64,000 bases of DNA from Blautia sp. MSJ-9 (GCF_018919065.1 NZ_JAHLQG010000036.1:58331-122330), one strand, 5' to 3'; shown: positions 17,113 to 27,334, numbered from the stretch's first letter. Numbers and translations: made by a program. Notes: generated from the letters alone by a model not told the origin.

Positions 17113-19869
17113 ATGAGCGAAAAAATATTACTGATCGACGGACATAGCATTCTGAACAGGGCTTTTTACGGTCTGCCTGATCTTACAAATTCAGAAGGAA
17201 AGCATACAGGAGCAGTCTATGGGTTCCTGAATATTCTTTTCCGTACAATTGAAGAGGAGAATCCCCAGTATCTGACCGTGGCATTCGACCTGAAAGCGCC
17301 GACTTTCCGCCATAAGATGTTTGAGGCGTATAAAGGGACACGTAAGCCGATGCCTGAGGAACTGAGAGAGCAGGTACCACTGATCAAGGAAGTTCTTACT
17401 GCAATGGGCGTAAACATTATAAGCAAAGAAGGCTATGAAGCCGATGATATCCTCGGAACACTGGCAAAGAAGAGCGAAGCGGCAGGAATGGAGGCAACGA
17501 TCCTTTCCGGTGACAGAGATTTGCTTCAGCTTGCGACAGAGAAGATATTGATTCGTCTGCCAAAGACTGTAAGAGGAAAGACTACGATCGAGGATTACCA
17601 TGCACAGCAGGTAATCGAGAAATATCAGGTCACACCGCCACAGATCATTGAATTAAAAGCGCTGATGGGTGACAGTGCCGACAATATTCCGGGAATTCCA
17701 GGCGTGGGAGAGAAGACTGCTACGAAGATTATTGTGGAGTACGGAAGTATTGAGAATGCGCATGAACATCTGGAAGAATTGAAACCAAACAGAGCCAGAG
17801 AATCCATGAGAGAGCATTATGATATGGCACAGATGAGTAAGGCGTTGGCTACTATCTGTACAGACAGCCCGATTGAATTCTCTTATGAAGATGCAAAGCT
17901 CGGAAATCTTTATACGAAAGAGGCTTTTCTGCTCTGCAGACAGCTGGAATTTAAGAACCTGCTTGGACGCTTCGATTCTGAGGCTGTACAGGAAGATACG
18001 CTGGAACAGGAATTTTTCACATGTGCGGATCTGGCAGGATGTGAAAACCTGTTTGAAAAAGCAGAAGCCCAGAAAGCGGCAGGCGTTTCCCTGATTGCAG
18101 AGAATGGACAGGTATATGGTGCAGGACTGGCATTAAGTGAAGAAGAGATTTATTATATTCCTGTAGAGGGAATGATCACCGAAAGCTATCTCTGTGGAAA
18201 GTTGGAGACACTTTTCCATAAAGTATCTGAATATAATGAGAAGAATCATGTAAGAGGTACCGCAGAAGATGGCGCGAATGTTATAGAAAATAACGATGCG
18301 AACAGTATGGAAAATGGTATGGTAAGTGAAATGGAAAGTCATGTAATCTGCGCACTTGATGTAAAATCCATACTTAAGCATATTACATTTGATGATCCGA
18401 GTGCAGTATTTGATGCAGGAGTAGCGGCATATCTTCTGAATCCTCTGAAATCTGTTTACACATATGATGATATGGCAAAGGAATATCTGAATGGCCGTAT
18501 GCTGCCTACAAGAGAAGAACTTTTCGGAAAGAAAACAGTAGAGAAAGCCTGGGAAGAAGGCGCAGAAGGACTCACATCCCTGGCATGCTATATGGCATAC
18601 ACAGCACTTGCCTGCCGTATTCCGATGTGTGATGCATTGAAAGAAACTGGTATGTGGAATGTGTACACACAGATTGAACTCCCGTTGATCTTTACTCTGG
18701 ACTCCATGGAAAAATGGGGAATCAGTGTAAAGGGTGAGGAACTGAAGAACTATGGCGAGAAGCTAAATGTCCGTATTGAAGAACTGGAGAAGCTGATCTG
18801 GCAGCAGGCAGGAGAGGAGTTTAATATCAATTCTCCGAAACAAATGGGTGTGATTCTGTTTGAAAAACTTGGGCTTAAAGGCGGAAAGAAAACAAAGACT
18901 GGTTATTCTACAGCAGCAGATATTCTCGAGAAGCTTGCACCGGAGTATCCGATCGTAAAGGATATTCTGGAATATCGTCAGCTTGCGAAACTGAAATCTA
19001 CCTATGCAGATGGTCTGGCAAATGTGATAGCTGCAGATGGCAGGATCCATTCCACCTTTAATCAGACGATCACTGCAACGGGAAGAATCAGCAGTACAGA
19101 GCCGAACCTGCAGAATATTCCGATACGAATGGAACTGGGACGCCTGATCCGTAAAGTATTTGTGCCTGAGGACGGTTATGTATTCCTGGATGCGGACTAT
19201 TCTCAGATTGAACTTCGTGTTCTTGCACATATGTCAGGAGATGAGAAGCTGATCCAGGCATATAAAGAAGCACAGGATATCCACAGACATACGGCATCTG
19301 AAGTATTTCACGTGCCGTTTGATCAGGTAACAGACCTGCAACGAAGAAATGCTAAGGCAGTAAACTTTGGAATCGTATACGGGATCAGTTCATTTGGACT
19401 GAGTCAGGATTTAAGTATTACAAGAAAAGAAGCCGCAGAGTATATTGAGAGATATTTTGAATCTTACCCGAGGATCAAGGGATTCCTTGATGGACTGGTA
19501 GAAGAGGGAAAAGAAAAGGGCTATGTGACTACTATGTTTGGCAGACGCAGACCGATCCCGGAATTGAAATCCAGCAATTTCATGCAGAGATCCTTTGGTG
19601 AACGAGTAGCCATGAACTCTCCGATCCAGGGAACTGCAGCAGACATCATTAAGATTGCCATGAACCGTGTATACAGACGACTGAAAGACGAGAATCTGAA
19701 ATCCCGTCTGGTACTTCAGGTACATGATGAGCTTCTGATAGAGACTTATAAAGAGGAAATTCCGCAGGTATCTGCGATTCTTGAGGAAGAGATGAAAGGT
19801 GCTGCGAAGCTTGCTGTAGAGCTGGATGTAGATATGCATCAGGGAAATAACTGGTACGAAGCGAAGTAG
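17113..19869 (+). CDS. polA: DNA polymerase I
   Basis: A 918-residue repair and Okazaki-fragment polymerase. The N-terminal 5' nuclease domain (1-290) contains the expected aspartates, for example DGHSILNRAFYG, EGYEADDILGTLA and SGDRDLLQL. The central 3'-5' exonuclease-like domain lacks the DxE proofreading motif where it would be expected (near GVSLIAENGQ), so it is probably inactive, as in many Firmicutes. The polymerase domain carries DYSQIELR with D695 and HDE at 871-873, plus the O-helix RRNAKAVNFGIVYG. GGAGG precedes ATG. Confidence 0.97.
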   Translation: MSEKILLIDGHSILNRAFYGLPDLTNSEGKHTGAVYGFLNILFRTIEEENPQYLTVAFDLKAPTFRHKMFEAYKGTRKPMPEELREQVPLIKEVLTAMGVNIISKEGYEADDILGTLAKKSEAAGMEATILSGDRDLLQLATEKILIRLPKTVRGKTTIEDYHAQQVIEKYQVTPPQIIELKALMGDSADNIPGIPGVGEKTATKIIVEYGSIENAHEHLEELKPNRARESMREHYDMAQMSKALATICTDSPIEFSYEDAKLGNLYTKEAFLLCRQLEFKNLLGRFDSEAVQEDTLEQEFFTCADLAGCENLFEKAEAQKAAGVSLIAENGQVYGAGLALSEEEIYYIPVEGMITESYLCGKLETLFHKVSEYNEKNHVRGTAEDGANVIENNDANSMENGMVSEMESHVICALDVKSILKHITFDDPSAVFDAGVAAYLLNPLKSVYTYDDMAKEYLNGRMLPTREELFGKKTVEKAWEEGAEGLTSLACYMAYTALACRIPMCDALKETGMWNVYTQIELPLIFTLDSMEKWGISVKGEELKNYGEKLNVRIEELEKLIWQQAGEEFNINSPKQMGVILFEKLGLKGGKKTKTGYSTAADILEKLAPEYPIVKDILEYRQLAKLKSTYADGLANVIAADGRIHSTFNQTITATGRISSTEPNLQNIPIRMELGRLIRKVFVPEDGYVFLDADYSQIELRVLAHMSGDEKLIQAYKEAQDIHRHTASEVFHVPFDQVTDLQRRNAKAVNFGIVYGISSFGLSQDLSITRKEAAEYIERYFESYPRIKGFLDGLVEEGKEKGYVTTMFGRRRPIPELKSSNFMQRSFGERVAMNSPIQGTAADIIKIAMNRVYRRLKDENLKSRLVLQVHDELLIETYKEEIPQVSAILEEEMKGAAKLAVELDVDMHQGNNWYEAK

Positions 19870-20002
19870 TGATAAAATATAAATGAAATCTGGTACATCA
19901 GATAAAATGAATAAAATACGTCTGCTGTTTTAACTGAATACGGATTATGAGTATCCGACTGATCTGTAAAAGCAGTGGACATAATAAAGATAAGAGGCAG
20001 AA

Positions 20003-20602
20003 ATGATTACAATAGGGATCACCGGTGGAGTAGGCGCCGGAAAGAGTACAGTGCTTGATTTTCTGGAAGAAAAGTATCAGGCATATGTGATGAAAGCGGA
20101 TGAGATCGGGCATCTGGTGATGGAACCGGGGCAGCCCTGTTACGAACCCGTGATCGGATTATTTGGAAAACAAGTGATAAAAAATGATAAAACTATTGAC
20201 CGCAGACAGGTTTCGGATGTAGTATTTTCACATCCGGGTATGCTGGAGAAATTAAATCAGATCATTCATCCTGCTGTAAAACAGTATATCAGGGATCAGT
20301 TAGCGGTAAAGAAACAGCAGGAACAGAAGGTATGTGTGGTGGAAGCTGCACTTCTTCTGGAGGATCATTATCAGGAGTTCTGTGATACAATATGGTATAT
20401 CCACACGGATGAAGAAATCCGTATCCAGAGACTGATGGAGAATCGCGGTTATACCAGAGAGAAATCAGCCAGTATCATTGCCAGTCAGGCACCGGAGTCA
20501 TTTTTCCGGGCAAATGCAGACTACGTTGTGGTAAATAACGGAGATTTTGCAGAGACAAGGCAGCAGATCGAGGAAGGAATCAGAAAATATGAGACTTTGT
20601 AG
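20003..20602 (+). CDS. coaE: Dephospho-CoA kinase
   Basis: CoaE phosphorylates dephospho-CoA, the last step of coenzyme A synthesis. The 199-residue protein has a P-loop at GGVGAGKST (8-16), the KADEIGH substrate segment, and the lid region RIQRLMENRGY. It follows polA, an arrangement common in Firmicutes. Its 3' end overlaps the next gene by 14 bases. The 133-base gap behind polA contains inverted segments (CGGAT/ATCCG inside CTGCTGTT/AAAGCAG) but no clear T-run. Confidence 0.93.
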   Translation: MITIGITGGVGAGKSTVLDFLEEKYQAYVMKADEIGHLVMEPGQPCYEPVIGLFGKQVIKNDKTIDRRQVSDVVFSHPGMLEKLNQIIHPAVKQYIRDQLAVKKQQEQKVCVVEAALLLEDHYQEFCDTIWYIHTDEEIRIQRLMENRGYTREKSASIIASQAPESFFRANADYVVVNNGDFAETRQQIEEGIRKYETL

Positions 20603-21383
20603 CATTGCCAGCGGAAGCAGCGGAAACTGTATTTACGTGGGCTCAGACAACGCCCATCTTCTGGTGGATGTGGGCATCAGCGGGAAGCGTGTAGAACAGG
20701 GATTAAATTCTCTGGATTTGACAGGAAAAGATATTGATGGTATTTTGATTACACATGAACATTCAGATCATATCAAAGGTCTGGGAGTGATCGCGAGAAA
20801 GCATCATATCCCGGTTTATGCAACCGGGGGGACAGTGGATGCCTTGTCCAGGATGAATCTGGGTAAGATGCCAGAGGGGATTTTTCATGAAATCCGTGAA
20901 GACGAGCCTTTTGAGATTAAAGACCTGACAGTGAATCCGTTTACCATTCCCCATGATGCAGCACAGCCGGTTGGGTATCGCGTGGAATGCGGGGAACAAT
21001 CTGTAGGGATTGCTACAGACCTTGGAAAATATAATGAATACATAGTTGAGAATCTGCAGGATCTGGATGCGCTTCTTCTGGAAGCAAATCATGACATCCG
21101 TATGCTGCAGGTTGGAAAATATCCGTATTACCTGAAACAGAGAATCCTTGGAGACAGAGGTCATCTTTCCAATGAGAATGCAGGCAGACTTTTATGCAGA
21201 CTGCTGCATGACAATATGAAAGCCATTTTCCTGGGACATCTCAGCAGGGAGAATAACTATGAAGAACTGGCATACGAAACTGTTTGTTCAGAAGTAACCT
21301 TAGGTGACAACCCTTATAAGTCCCGGGACTTTAAGATTCAGGTGGCGAAGAGGGATTGCATATCAGAAGTAATTACAGTGTAG
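20589..21383 (+). CDS. MBL-fold metallohydrolase (WalJ/YycJ-like)
   Basis: A 264-residue metallo-beta-lactamase-fold protein. The metal motif HEHSDH (H56, H58, D60, H61) and the start MRLCSIASGSSGNCIYV match the WalJ/YycJ/VicX group, thought to be a 5'-3' exonuclease linked to DNA repair and cell-wall signalling. I chose ATG 20589, inside coaE and behind GAGGAA, because upstream in-frame starts fall before the conserved MRLCSIASGSSGN. Overlap with coaE suggests coupled translation. Confidence 0.85.
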   Translation: MRLCSIASGSSGNCIYVGSDNAHLLVDVGISGKRVEQGLNSLDLTGKDIDGILITHEHSDHIKGLGVIARKHHIPVYATGGTVDALSRMNLGKMPEGIFHEIREDEPFEIKDLTVNPFTIPHDAAQPVGYRVECGEQSVGIATDLGKYNEYIVENLQDLDALLLEANHDIRMLQVGKYPYYLKQRILGDRGHLSNENAGRLLCRLLHDNMKAIFLGHLSRENNYEELAYETVCSEVTLGDNPYKSRDFKIQVAKRDCISEVITV

Positions 21384-21399
21384 AAAGGACAAAGAATTT

Positions 21400-21672
21400 A
21401 TGAAAAAGACAATCATCACAGTAGTAGGAAACGACACCGTAGGAATTATTGCGAAAGTTTGTACTTATCTTGCAGACAACAATGTAAACATTCTTGATAT
21501 CTCTCAGACCATCGTACAGGGATACTTTAACATGATGATGGTAACAGATGCCAGCAAATGTGAGAAAGATAATGGAGTTCTTGCAAAAGAACTGGAAGCC
21601 CTTGGAGATCAGATCGGCGTAGTGATCCGCTGCCAGCATGAAGACATCTTCAATGTAATGCACAGAATCTGA
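21400..21672 (+). CDS. ACT domain protein (UPF0237 family)
   Basis: A 90-residue stand-alone ACT domain (KKTIITVVGNDTVGIIAKVCTYLADNNVNILDISQTI). In this family it often sits next to the PFL-like protein, as here. ACT domains bind amino acids or similar small ligands and regulate partners. The pairing suggests it is a regulatory subunit for the next gene, but the ligand is not known. Confidence 0.85.
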   Translation: MKKTIITVVGNDTVGIIAKVCTYLADNNVNILDISQTIVQGYFNMMMVTDASKCEKDNGVLAKELEALGDQIGVVIRCQHEDIFNVMHRI

Positions 21673-21732
21673 TAAAATCAGATAAGTCGCCGAAGACTTG
21701 CCTGTATCAGAAAGAGTTACTCTCTTTCTGGT

Positions 21733-21754
21733 AAACTGCGAAGCAGTTATTTTG
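21733..21754. repeat. Dispersed intergenic repeat, family 1 (partial)
   Basis: AAACTGCGAAGCAGTTATTT matches the family-1 core; the tail diverges. A second hairpin (GAAGTGG / CAGCTGCTTC region) follows before the PFL-family gene. Confidence 0.6.
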
Positions 21755-21835
21755 TGTAGAGCTGTGTGGCGAAGTGGACTGCGAATTTCAGCTGCTTCGT
21801 AACTCTGAGAAAACATACAAGGGAGAAAAACTAAA

Positions 21836-23200
21836 ATGATCAATATTTTTGAAGTAAATGAAACGAATAAAATGATCGAGCACGAGAACCTGGATGTGCG
21901 TACCATTACTATGGGAATCAGTCTTCTGGACTGCATTGACAGTGATCTCGAGACATTAAATAAAAAAGTTTATGACAAGATCACAACTTGCGCAAAGGAT
22001 CTGGTATCTACAGGTGAAGCGATTTCCGCTGAATATGGAATCCCGATCGTAAATAAGAGAATTTCTGTAACTCCGATCGCACTGATCGGTGGTGCTGCAT
22101 GTAAGACTGCTGAAGACTTTGTAACAATCGCTGAGACACTGGACAGAGCTGCCAAGACTGTTGGTGTGAACTTTATCGGTGGTTATTCTGCTCTGGTAAG
22201 CAAGGGTATGACTCTGGCAGAGAAACTTTTGATCGAATCTATTCCGCAGGCTTTGGCGAAGACAGAACGTGTCTGCAGTTCTGTAAATGTTGGTTCTACA
22301 CGTACTGGTATCAACATGGATGCGGTTAAACTCATGGGTGAGATTGTCCTGGAAACAGCGAAAGCTACTAAGGATCAGGACTCTCTGGGATGTGCGAAAC
22401 TGGTTGTATTCTGCAATGCACCGGATGATAACCCGTTTATGGCAGGTGCATTCCACGGTGTGACAGAAGCGGATACCATCATTAACGTAGGTGTCAGCGG
22501 ACCTGGTGTTGTTAAGACTGCTCTGGAACAGGTAAGAGGAAAAGACTTTGAGACTCTCTGTGAGATGATCAAGCGTACTGCTTTCAAAGTTACACGTGTT
22601 GGTCAGCTGGTAGCTCAGGAAGCTTCCAGACGTCTTGGTGTTAAGTTTGGTATCGTGGATCTGTCTCTTGCTCCAACTCCGGCAATCGGTGACAGTGTTG
22701 CTGAGATCCTTGAGGAGATTGGTCTGGAACATGCAGGTGCACCGGGTACAACAGCAGCGCTTGCTCTGTTAAATGACCAGGTTAAGAAGGGCGGAGTTAT
22801 GGCTTCTACAGCAGTAGGTGGTTTAAGTGGTGCATTCATTCCGGTCAGCGAAGATCAGGGTATGATCGATGCGGTGAATGCGGGTGCGCTTACGATTGAG
22901 AAACTGGAAGCGATGACTTGTGTATGCTCTGTAGGTCTTGATATGATCGCGATTCCTGGAGATACGAAAGCTTCTACGATTGCTGGTATTATTGCAGATG
23001 AGTCTGCCATTGGTATGGTGAACCAGAAGACTACAGCGGTTCGTCTGATTCCGGTAATTGGTAAGGGTGTTGGCGAAGTGGTTGAGTTCGGTGGACTTTT
23101 AGGTTATGCACCGATCATGCCGGTGAATCAGTTCTCCTGTGATGCGTTTGTTCAGCGTGGAGGCAGAATTCCGGCGCCGATTCATAGCTTTAAAAATTAA
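21836..23200 (+). CDS. PFL family protein (UPF0210/DUF711)
   Basis: A 454-residue cytoplasmic protein of the UPF0210 family, structurally related to pyruvate formate-lyase barrels but without known activity. Seen: the glycine-rich segments [24 protein letters not shown] and [20 protein letters not shown]. The upstream partner is the ACT protein; this two-gene set is conserved in Firmicutes. I cannot see an obvious radical-domain RVSGY motif, so a PFL-like reaction should not be assumed. Confidence 0.88.
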   Translation: MINIFEVNETNKMIEHENLDVRTITMGISLLDCIDSDLETLNKKVYDKITTCAKDLVSTGEAISAEYGIPIVNKRISVTPIALIGGAACKTAEDFVTIAETLDRAAKTVGVNFIGGYSALVSKGMTLAEKLLIESIPQALAKTERVCSSVNVGSTRTGINMDAVKLMGEIVLETAKATKDQDSLGCAKLVVFCNAPDDNPFMAGAFHGVTEADTIINVGVSGPGVVKTALEQVRGKDFETLCEMIKRTAFKVTRVGQLVAQEASRRLGVKFGIVDLSLAPTPAIGDSVAEILEEIGLEHAGAPGTTAALALLNDQVKKGGVMASTAVGGLSGAFIPVSEDQGMIDAVNAGALTIEKLEAMTCVCSVGLDMIAIPGDTKASTIAGIIADESAIGMVNQKTTAVRLIPVIGKGVGEVVEFGGLLGYAPIMPVNQFSCDAFVQRGGRIPAPIHSFKN

Positions 23201-23216
23201 AACTTTAAGAATAAAG

Positions 23217-23257
23217 AGAAGAGCCAGAAACTTCGAAATTTGGAGTTTCTGGCTTTT
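23217..23257. terminator. Terminator after the PFL-family gene
   Basis: AGAGCCAGAAAC (23220-23231) pairs with GTTTCTGGCTTTT (23245-23257). It lies between convergent genes. Confidence 0.88.
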
Positions 23258-23321
23258 GTTTTGTTTAGGAGGGACGCGGAGCGGATTGCAAATATCCGCT
23301 TGACTGAATAGTTAAATTTAA

Positions 23322-24413
23322 TTATAAGGATGCCAAGATGTTCAAGAGTCTAGTGTTGTCTTCGGGGTTCATGATGCAGAAGCGGATGTATTCTCCGTCG
23401 AGGCATTCGAAGGAGGAGCAGTCGCGGATCATGAGGCCTTGGCGGATGCAGGTGTCGAAGACGTCGTAGGAGGTGAGACTTGGCTTCTGGATTTTGAGGA
23501 GAATGAAGTTGGCGTAGGCCGGGTAGGTTTTGTAGGTTGGGATTTCCTCTAATGTCTGGAGCAGTCGGGTACGTTCGGAGAGGATGAGTTCTCTGGTGCG
23601 GTGGATGTAGTCTTTATCCTGGAGCATGAGTTCGCCGGCAAGGGCTCCAAGGCTGTTCAGGGACCATGGAACCTGTTTTTCTTTCATTTTTTTGAGGAAG
23701 TCGAGGTTTCCTGTGATTCCGTAGCCGAGGCGCATGCCTGGGGCTGCGTAGAACTTGGATACGCCGCGGAGGACCATGAGGTTGGTGAATTCTTTTGTGA
23801 GAGTTACAGCGGTGATTTCGTTGATTTCAGGGGCAAATTCTACATAGGTTTCGTCGATCATTACGAAGATGTTCTTTTCTGCGCAGAAGGTGAGGAGTTT
23901 TCTCAGATTTTCTCTGGTGATGGCAGACGAAGTTGGATTGTTTGGGTTGCAGATGATCAGGAAGTCGTATTTTCCCTCCAGAGTGTGGCAGAGGTCGTCT
24001 ACATTGAGGACAAAGTTATCTTTTTCACGGAGATGATAGTATTCCTGGGTGCTGCCGGAGAAGGAGAGTTCTCTGGAGTATTCGGAGTAGGTTGGTCCGA
24101 GGATCAGGGTGTGTTTCGGGTTTCGCTCCTGGATCAGAAGGGCGATGAGTTCGCTGGAGCCATTTCCGGGGAGAATGAATTCGGCAGGGACATTACAGTA
24201 TTCTGAAATTGTGTTGCGGAGAGTTGTGTAGTCTCTGTCAGGGTAGGAGGACAGGATGTTCAGATGGCTGGCGAGCTGTTTTTTTACATTTTCAGAAAGC
24301 CCCAGAGGATTTACGTTGGCACCGAATTTTACAATATCCTTTTGATTTAGATGATAGACTTCGCATATTTTTTCAATATCACTTCCGTGAAAGACCATTT
24401 TTGTAGTTGGCAT
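23322..24413 (-). CDS. PLP-dependent aminotransferase (CobD/HisC-like)
   Basis: A 363-residue fold-type I PLP enzyme: PGNGSSELI (82-90) binds the cofactor phosphate, CNPNNPTS (155-162), and the Schiff-base lysine is K220 in RGVSKFYAAPGMRLGYG. The ending (IRDCSSFECLDGEYIRFC) is typical of threonine-phosphate decarboxylase CobD, used in cobalamin side-chain synthesis, and of related histidinol-phosphate aminotransferases. No cob or his genes are adjacent, so the choice between CobD and HisC is open; CobD-like is my preference. The coding strand is unusually rich in C, giving long spurious open frames opposite. Confidence 0.8.
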   Translation of the reverse strand: MPTTKMVFHGSDIEKICEVYHLNQKDIVKFGANVNPLGLSENVKKQLASHLNILSSYPDRDYTTLRNTISEYCNVPAEFILPGNGSSELIALLIQERNPKHTLILGPTYSEYSRELSFSGSTQEYYHLREKDNFVLNVDDLCHTLEGKYDFLIICNPNNPTSSAITRENLRKLLTFCAEKNIFVMIDETYVEFAPEINEITAVTLTKEFTNLMVLRGVSKFYAAPGMRLGYGITGNLDFLKKMKEKQVPWSLNSLGALAGELMLQDKDYIHRTRELILSERTRLLQTLEEIPTYKTYPAYANFILLKIQKPSLTSYDVFDTCIRQGLMIRDCSSFECLDGEYIRFCIMNPEDNTRLLNILASL

Positions 24414-24471
24414 ATTACATTCCTCATTTCTGTATAAAGTTTTATGCTGCTTATTGGCAGTAAGTATTTTC

Positions 24472-24526
24472 TGTTACTGTTTATGTGCACCGCAAAGTGT
24501 GTTGCGGGGCATGGAATGAACAATAA
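24472..24526. repeat. Intergenic palindrome GTTACTGTT...AACAATAAC
   Basis: Outer arms GTTACTGTT/AACAATAAC and inner arms CCGCAA (24489-24494)/TTGCGG (24501-24506) build a two-level hairpin. It belongs to the same loose family as 6004-6030 and 56236-56266. Confidence 0.55.
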
Positions 24527-24631
24527 CTATTTTCTATTTGGTATTTTAACACAATACAGTATTAATAACCAGTAAGGGAAAGAAAAGATGCCGGAGTTTC
24601 TAAAAAAGTCTGAAAAAGAAAAATAAATGTC

Positions 24632-24660
24632 TTGACATATGCACATTAGCGTGGTAAAGT
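24632..24660 (+). promoter_or_regulatory. Promoter of the T-box leader
   Basis: TTGACA (24632-24637), a 17-base spacer and TAAAGT (24655-24660), just upstream of the T-box stem I. Confidence 0.7.
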
Positions 24661-24674
24661 AAACGTATCAAAAC

Positions 24675-24947
24675 CGATGAGAAAGAAGAGTAAACAATTA
24701 AGAATCATTCCAGAGAGCGGCAGTTGGTGGGAAGCCGTATGAAACTGATTGTCGAATGGCCTTTCGAGGGCGGTCCGAAATCTTAATAAGCGTGAGAGTA
24801 GGCACCGACGGGAACCGAACCCGTTATAAATCAGGAGTGTATGTTTGTACATGAGAAAGTGGACAATTCGTCAATTTGAGTGGTACCGCGATAATAAGAT
24901 TCTTATTACCGTCTCAAGCAGCAGATAGCTTGTGACGGATTTTTTTA
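24675..24947 (+). ncRNA. T-box leader, probable tryptophan specifier (UGG)
   Basis: Stem I features are present: AGAGAG near 24711, the GGTGGGA terminal loop, and GAATGG with a UGG triplet at 24757-24759 placed where a specifier codon belongs. The T-box core TGGTACCGCG is at 24881-24890. The terminator stem CCGTCTCAAGC (24909-24919)/GCTTGTGACGG (24928-24938) ends in seven T. Uncharged tRNA-Trp would favour the antiterminator and switch on the downstream ABC importer. The specifier was read by eye, without a full fold. Confidence 0.85.
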
Positions 24948-25180
24948 TATATAAAGAAATTTCACAGGAATTTCTGATGTATATAAAAAGTTCGGTAGAC
25001 AGGAATCTATTTTGCTTATAAGTATTTACCACAGAAATTGACACATCCGGGAAAAAGAGGAATCCGGGGAGTTCTTTCTCACAGACAGTAACAAGGGATT
25101 GGCAAATATCCCTGAGACTATGGCAGTCAGAAAAATATCACAGACGGCTAAATAATTGATGTAGAGAGAGGAAAAAGACT

Positions 25181-26203
25181 ATGAAAAAAAGAGCATTAGT
25201 AATCGCAGCAACAGCAATGGCAACTATGATGATGGCATCACCGGTAATGGCACAGGATTTCAAGATTGGTATCTGCAACTATGTAGATGACGCTTCCCTG
25301 AACCAGATTGTAGACAATATCCAGTCCCGTCTGAAAGAAATCGGTGAAGAACAGGATGTAAACTTTGATGTATCCTATGACAACTGTAATGCAGATGCCA
25401 ACGTTATGGAACAGATCATTTCTGATTTTCAGGCTGATAATGTAGATTTAATGGTAGGTGTTGCAACACCTGTAGCAATGCGTATGCAGTCCGCAACAGA
25501 AGGAACTGATACACCGGTTGTATTCTCCGCAGTATCCGATCCTGTAGGAAGCGGTCTTGTAGAGAATTTAGATGCACCTGGAGCAAATATCACAGGTACA
25601 AGTGATTATCTGGATACTTCTTCTATCATGAAACTGATCCAGGCAGTAAACCCGGATGTAAAGAAGATCGGACTTTTATATGATATCGGACAGGATTCTT
25701 CCACAACAGCGATTCAGGAAGCAAAGGATTATCTGGATGAGCAGGGAATCGAATATGTAGAGCGTACTGGTACCACAACAGATGAGGTACAGCTTGCAGC
25801 AGATGCACTGGTAGCAGATGGCGTAGATGCAGTATTTACACCAACTGACAACACAATCATGACAGCAGAGCTTTCTATCTATGAGAAATTCATTGATGCA
25901 GGAATCCCACAGTATACAGGAGCTGATTCCTTTGCATTAAATGGTGCATTCGTTGGATATGGTGTTGACTATGCAAACCTTGGACAGAAGACAGCAGACA
26001 TGATCGCAGACATCCTTATGAATGATGCAGATCCTGCAACAACACCTGTTGAAACTTTTGACAACGGTACTGCAACAGTAAACACGGAAACCTGTGAGGG
26101 ACTTGGACTTGATCTTGAAACTGTTAAAAAAGATTTCGAACCGTTATGCACACAGGTAAACGAGATTGTCACAGCAGAGAGCTTTGATGATGTAGAGAAA
26201 TAA
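25181..26203 (+). CDS. trpX: ABC transporter substrate-binding protein (TrpX-like)
   Basis: A 340-residue periplasmic-binding-type protein of the ABC_sub_bind family (TrpX type), which delivers its ligand to the permease encoded next. A signal peptide covers residues 1-24 (ending SPVMAQ). There is no lipobox cysteine, unusual for a Gram-positive, so membrane retention is unclear. The UGG T-box upstream and the matching permease and ATPase point to tryptophan. About 230 bases with a small AAGGGAT...ATCCCT hairpin separate the T-box terminator from the AGAGAGG ribosome site. Confidence 0.82.
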   Translation: MKKRALVIAATAMATMMMASPVMAQDFKIGICNYVDDASLNQIVDNIQSRLKEIGEEQDVNFDVSYDNCNADANVMEQIISDFQADNVDLMVGVATPVAMRMQSATEGTDTPVVFSAVSDPVGSGLVENLDAPGANITGTSDYLDTSSIMKLIQAVNPDVKKIGLLYDIGQDSSTTAIQEAKDYLDEQGIEYVERTGTTTDEVQLAADALVADGVDAVFTPTDNTIMTAELSIYEKFIDAGIPQYTGADSFALNGAFVGYGVDYANLGQKTADMIADILMNDADPATTPVETFDNGTATVNTETCEGLGLDLETVKKDFEPLCTQVNEIVTAESFDDVEK

Positions 26204-26329
26204 TAAGGATATTCGGACAGCATTTTGAATAAATTCAGAATAAGTTCTGAGTTTATGGAATCCATTGTACCGATTGAAAAGACTGATAGTTGTCGGATGA
26301 GGATTTTAGCAAAATATTTTCTGAATTAA

Positions 26330-26366
26330 AATGAACAGCAGCAGATATTTTCTGTTGCTGTTCATT
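26330..26366 (+). other. Strong hairpin between binding-protein and permease genes
   Basis: AATGAACAGCAGCAG (26330-26344) pairs with CTGTTGCTGTTCATT (26352-26366) over 15 positions. There is no T-run. Placement suggests 3' protection of the binding-protein message, giving more binding protein than permease. Confidence 0.6.
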
Positions 26367-26404
26367 GAATGTAATAAAATAAACACAAACTGGAGGAAAT
26401 TATC

Positions 26405-27331
26405 GTGACTATTGCGACTATACTCTCTCTTGGAGAGACCGCACTGAAGCTTGGCCTGATCTGCTCACTGACAGTTCTTGCCCTGTTTCTCAGCTATTCC
26501 ATGCTGAATGTCTGTGACCTTTCCACTGATGGCTGTTTCACACTGGGAGCAGCGGTGGGAGCGGCAGTGGCAGTCAGCGGACATCCTTTTTTATCAATTT
26601 TTGCAGCTATGGCTGCAGGTGTATGCTCGGGCTTTGTAACAGCCATACTTCAGACAAAGCTGGGCGTTGACAGCCTTCTTGCAGGAATTATCGTTAATAC
26701 GGCTCTTTATTCTGTGAATATTGCAGTGATGGGAGGTTCCTCCCTGATTAATATGAACAGAACAGAGACGGTATTTTCCATGATGAAAGAAACATTGAAA
26801 AGTACACCGCTGAAAGGAAGAGGAGATATTGTAGTTGCTTTCATTGCAGTAGCCATTGTGATTGCCTTCCTTGTATTTTTCTTAAGAACAAGACTTGGTC
26901 TGGCGATCAGGGCAACAGGAAATAATGCAGATATGGTAAAATCCTCATCTATTAATCCGGTATTTACTACGATTGTAGGTCTCTGTGTTGCCAACTCCTT
27001 CACAGCACTTTCCGGATGCCTTCTGTCTCAGTCACAGAAATCTGTAGATATCAATATCGGACAGGGAATGGTTACCATCGCGCTGGCTTCCCTGCTGATC
27101 GGTGGTACGATCCTTGGCAGAGGTGGAATTTTTGTGAGAGCGGTAGGCATGGTACTTGGATCTTTTATTTTCCGTCTGGTATATACCGTCGCACTGAGAT
27201 TCAATATGCCGGCATTTATGCTGAAACTGGTATCTTCTGTAATCGTTGTGCTGGCTATTTCAGGTCCATATTTGAAAAAACAGTGGCCGCAGATTAAGAG
27301 AAGAATGACTCACAGGAAGGGAGTACAGTGA
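26405..27331 (+). CDS. trpY: ABC transporter permease (TrpY-like)
   Basis: A 308-residue membrane protein with eight to nine hydrophobic helices of the branched-chain-type/TrpY permease family (SMLNVCDLSTDGCFTLGAA near the N-terminus, ASLLIGGTILGRGG near 235). The start is GTG 26405, preceded by GGAGG. It forms the channel of the importer with the binding protein upstream and the ATPase four bases downstream. Tryptophan specificity is inferred from the T-box. Confidence 0.85.
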   Translation: MTIATILSLGETALKLGLICSLTVLALFLSYSMLNVCDLSTDGCFTLGAAVGAAVAVSGHPFLSIFAAMAAGVCSGFVTAILQTKLGVDSLLAGIIVNTALYSVNIAVMGGSSLINMNRTETVFSMMKETLKSTPLKGRGDIVVAFIAVAIVIAFLVFFLRTRLGLAIRATGNNADMVKSSSINPVFTTIVGLCVANSFTALSGCLLSQSQKSVDINIGQGMVTIALASLLIGGTILGRGGIFVRAVGMVLGSFIFRLVYTVALRFNMPAFMLKLVSSVIVVLAISGPYLKKQWPQIKRRMTHRKGVQ

Positions 27332-27334
27332 TTT

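Noticed and set aside
23601..24206. 201-codon frame opposite the CobD/HisC-like gene
   Set aside because: Codon composition is the mirror of the real gene; no start site or motif.
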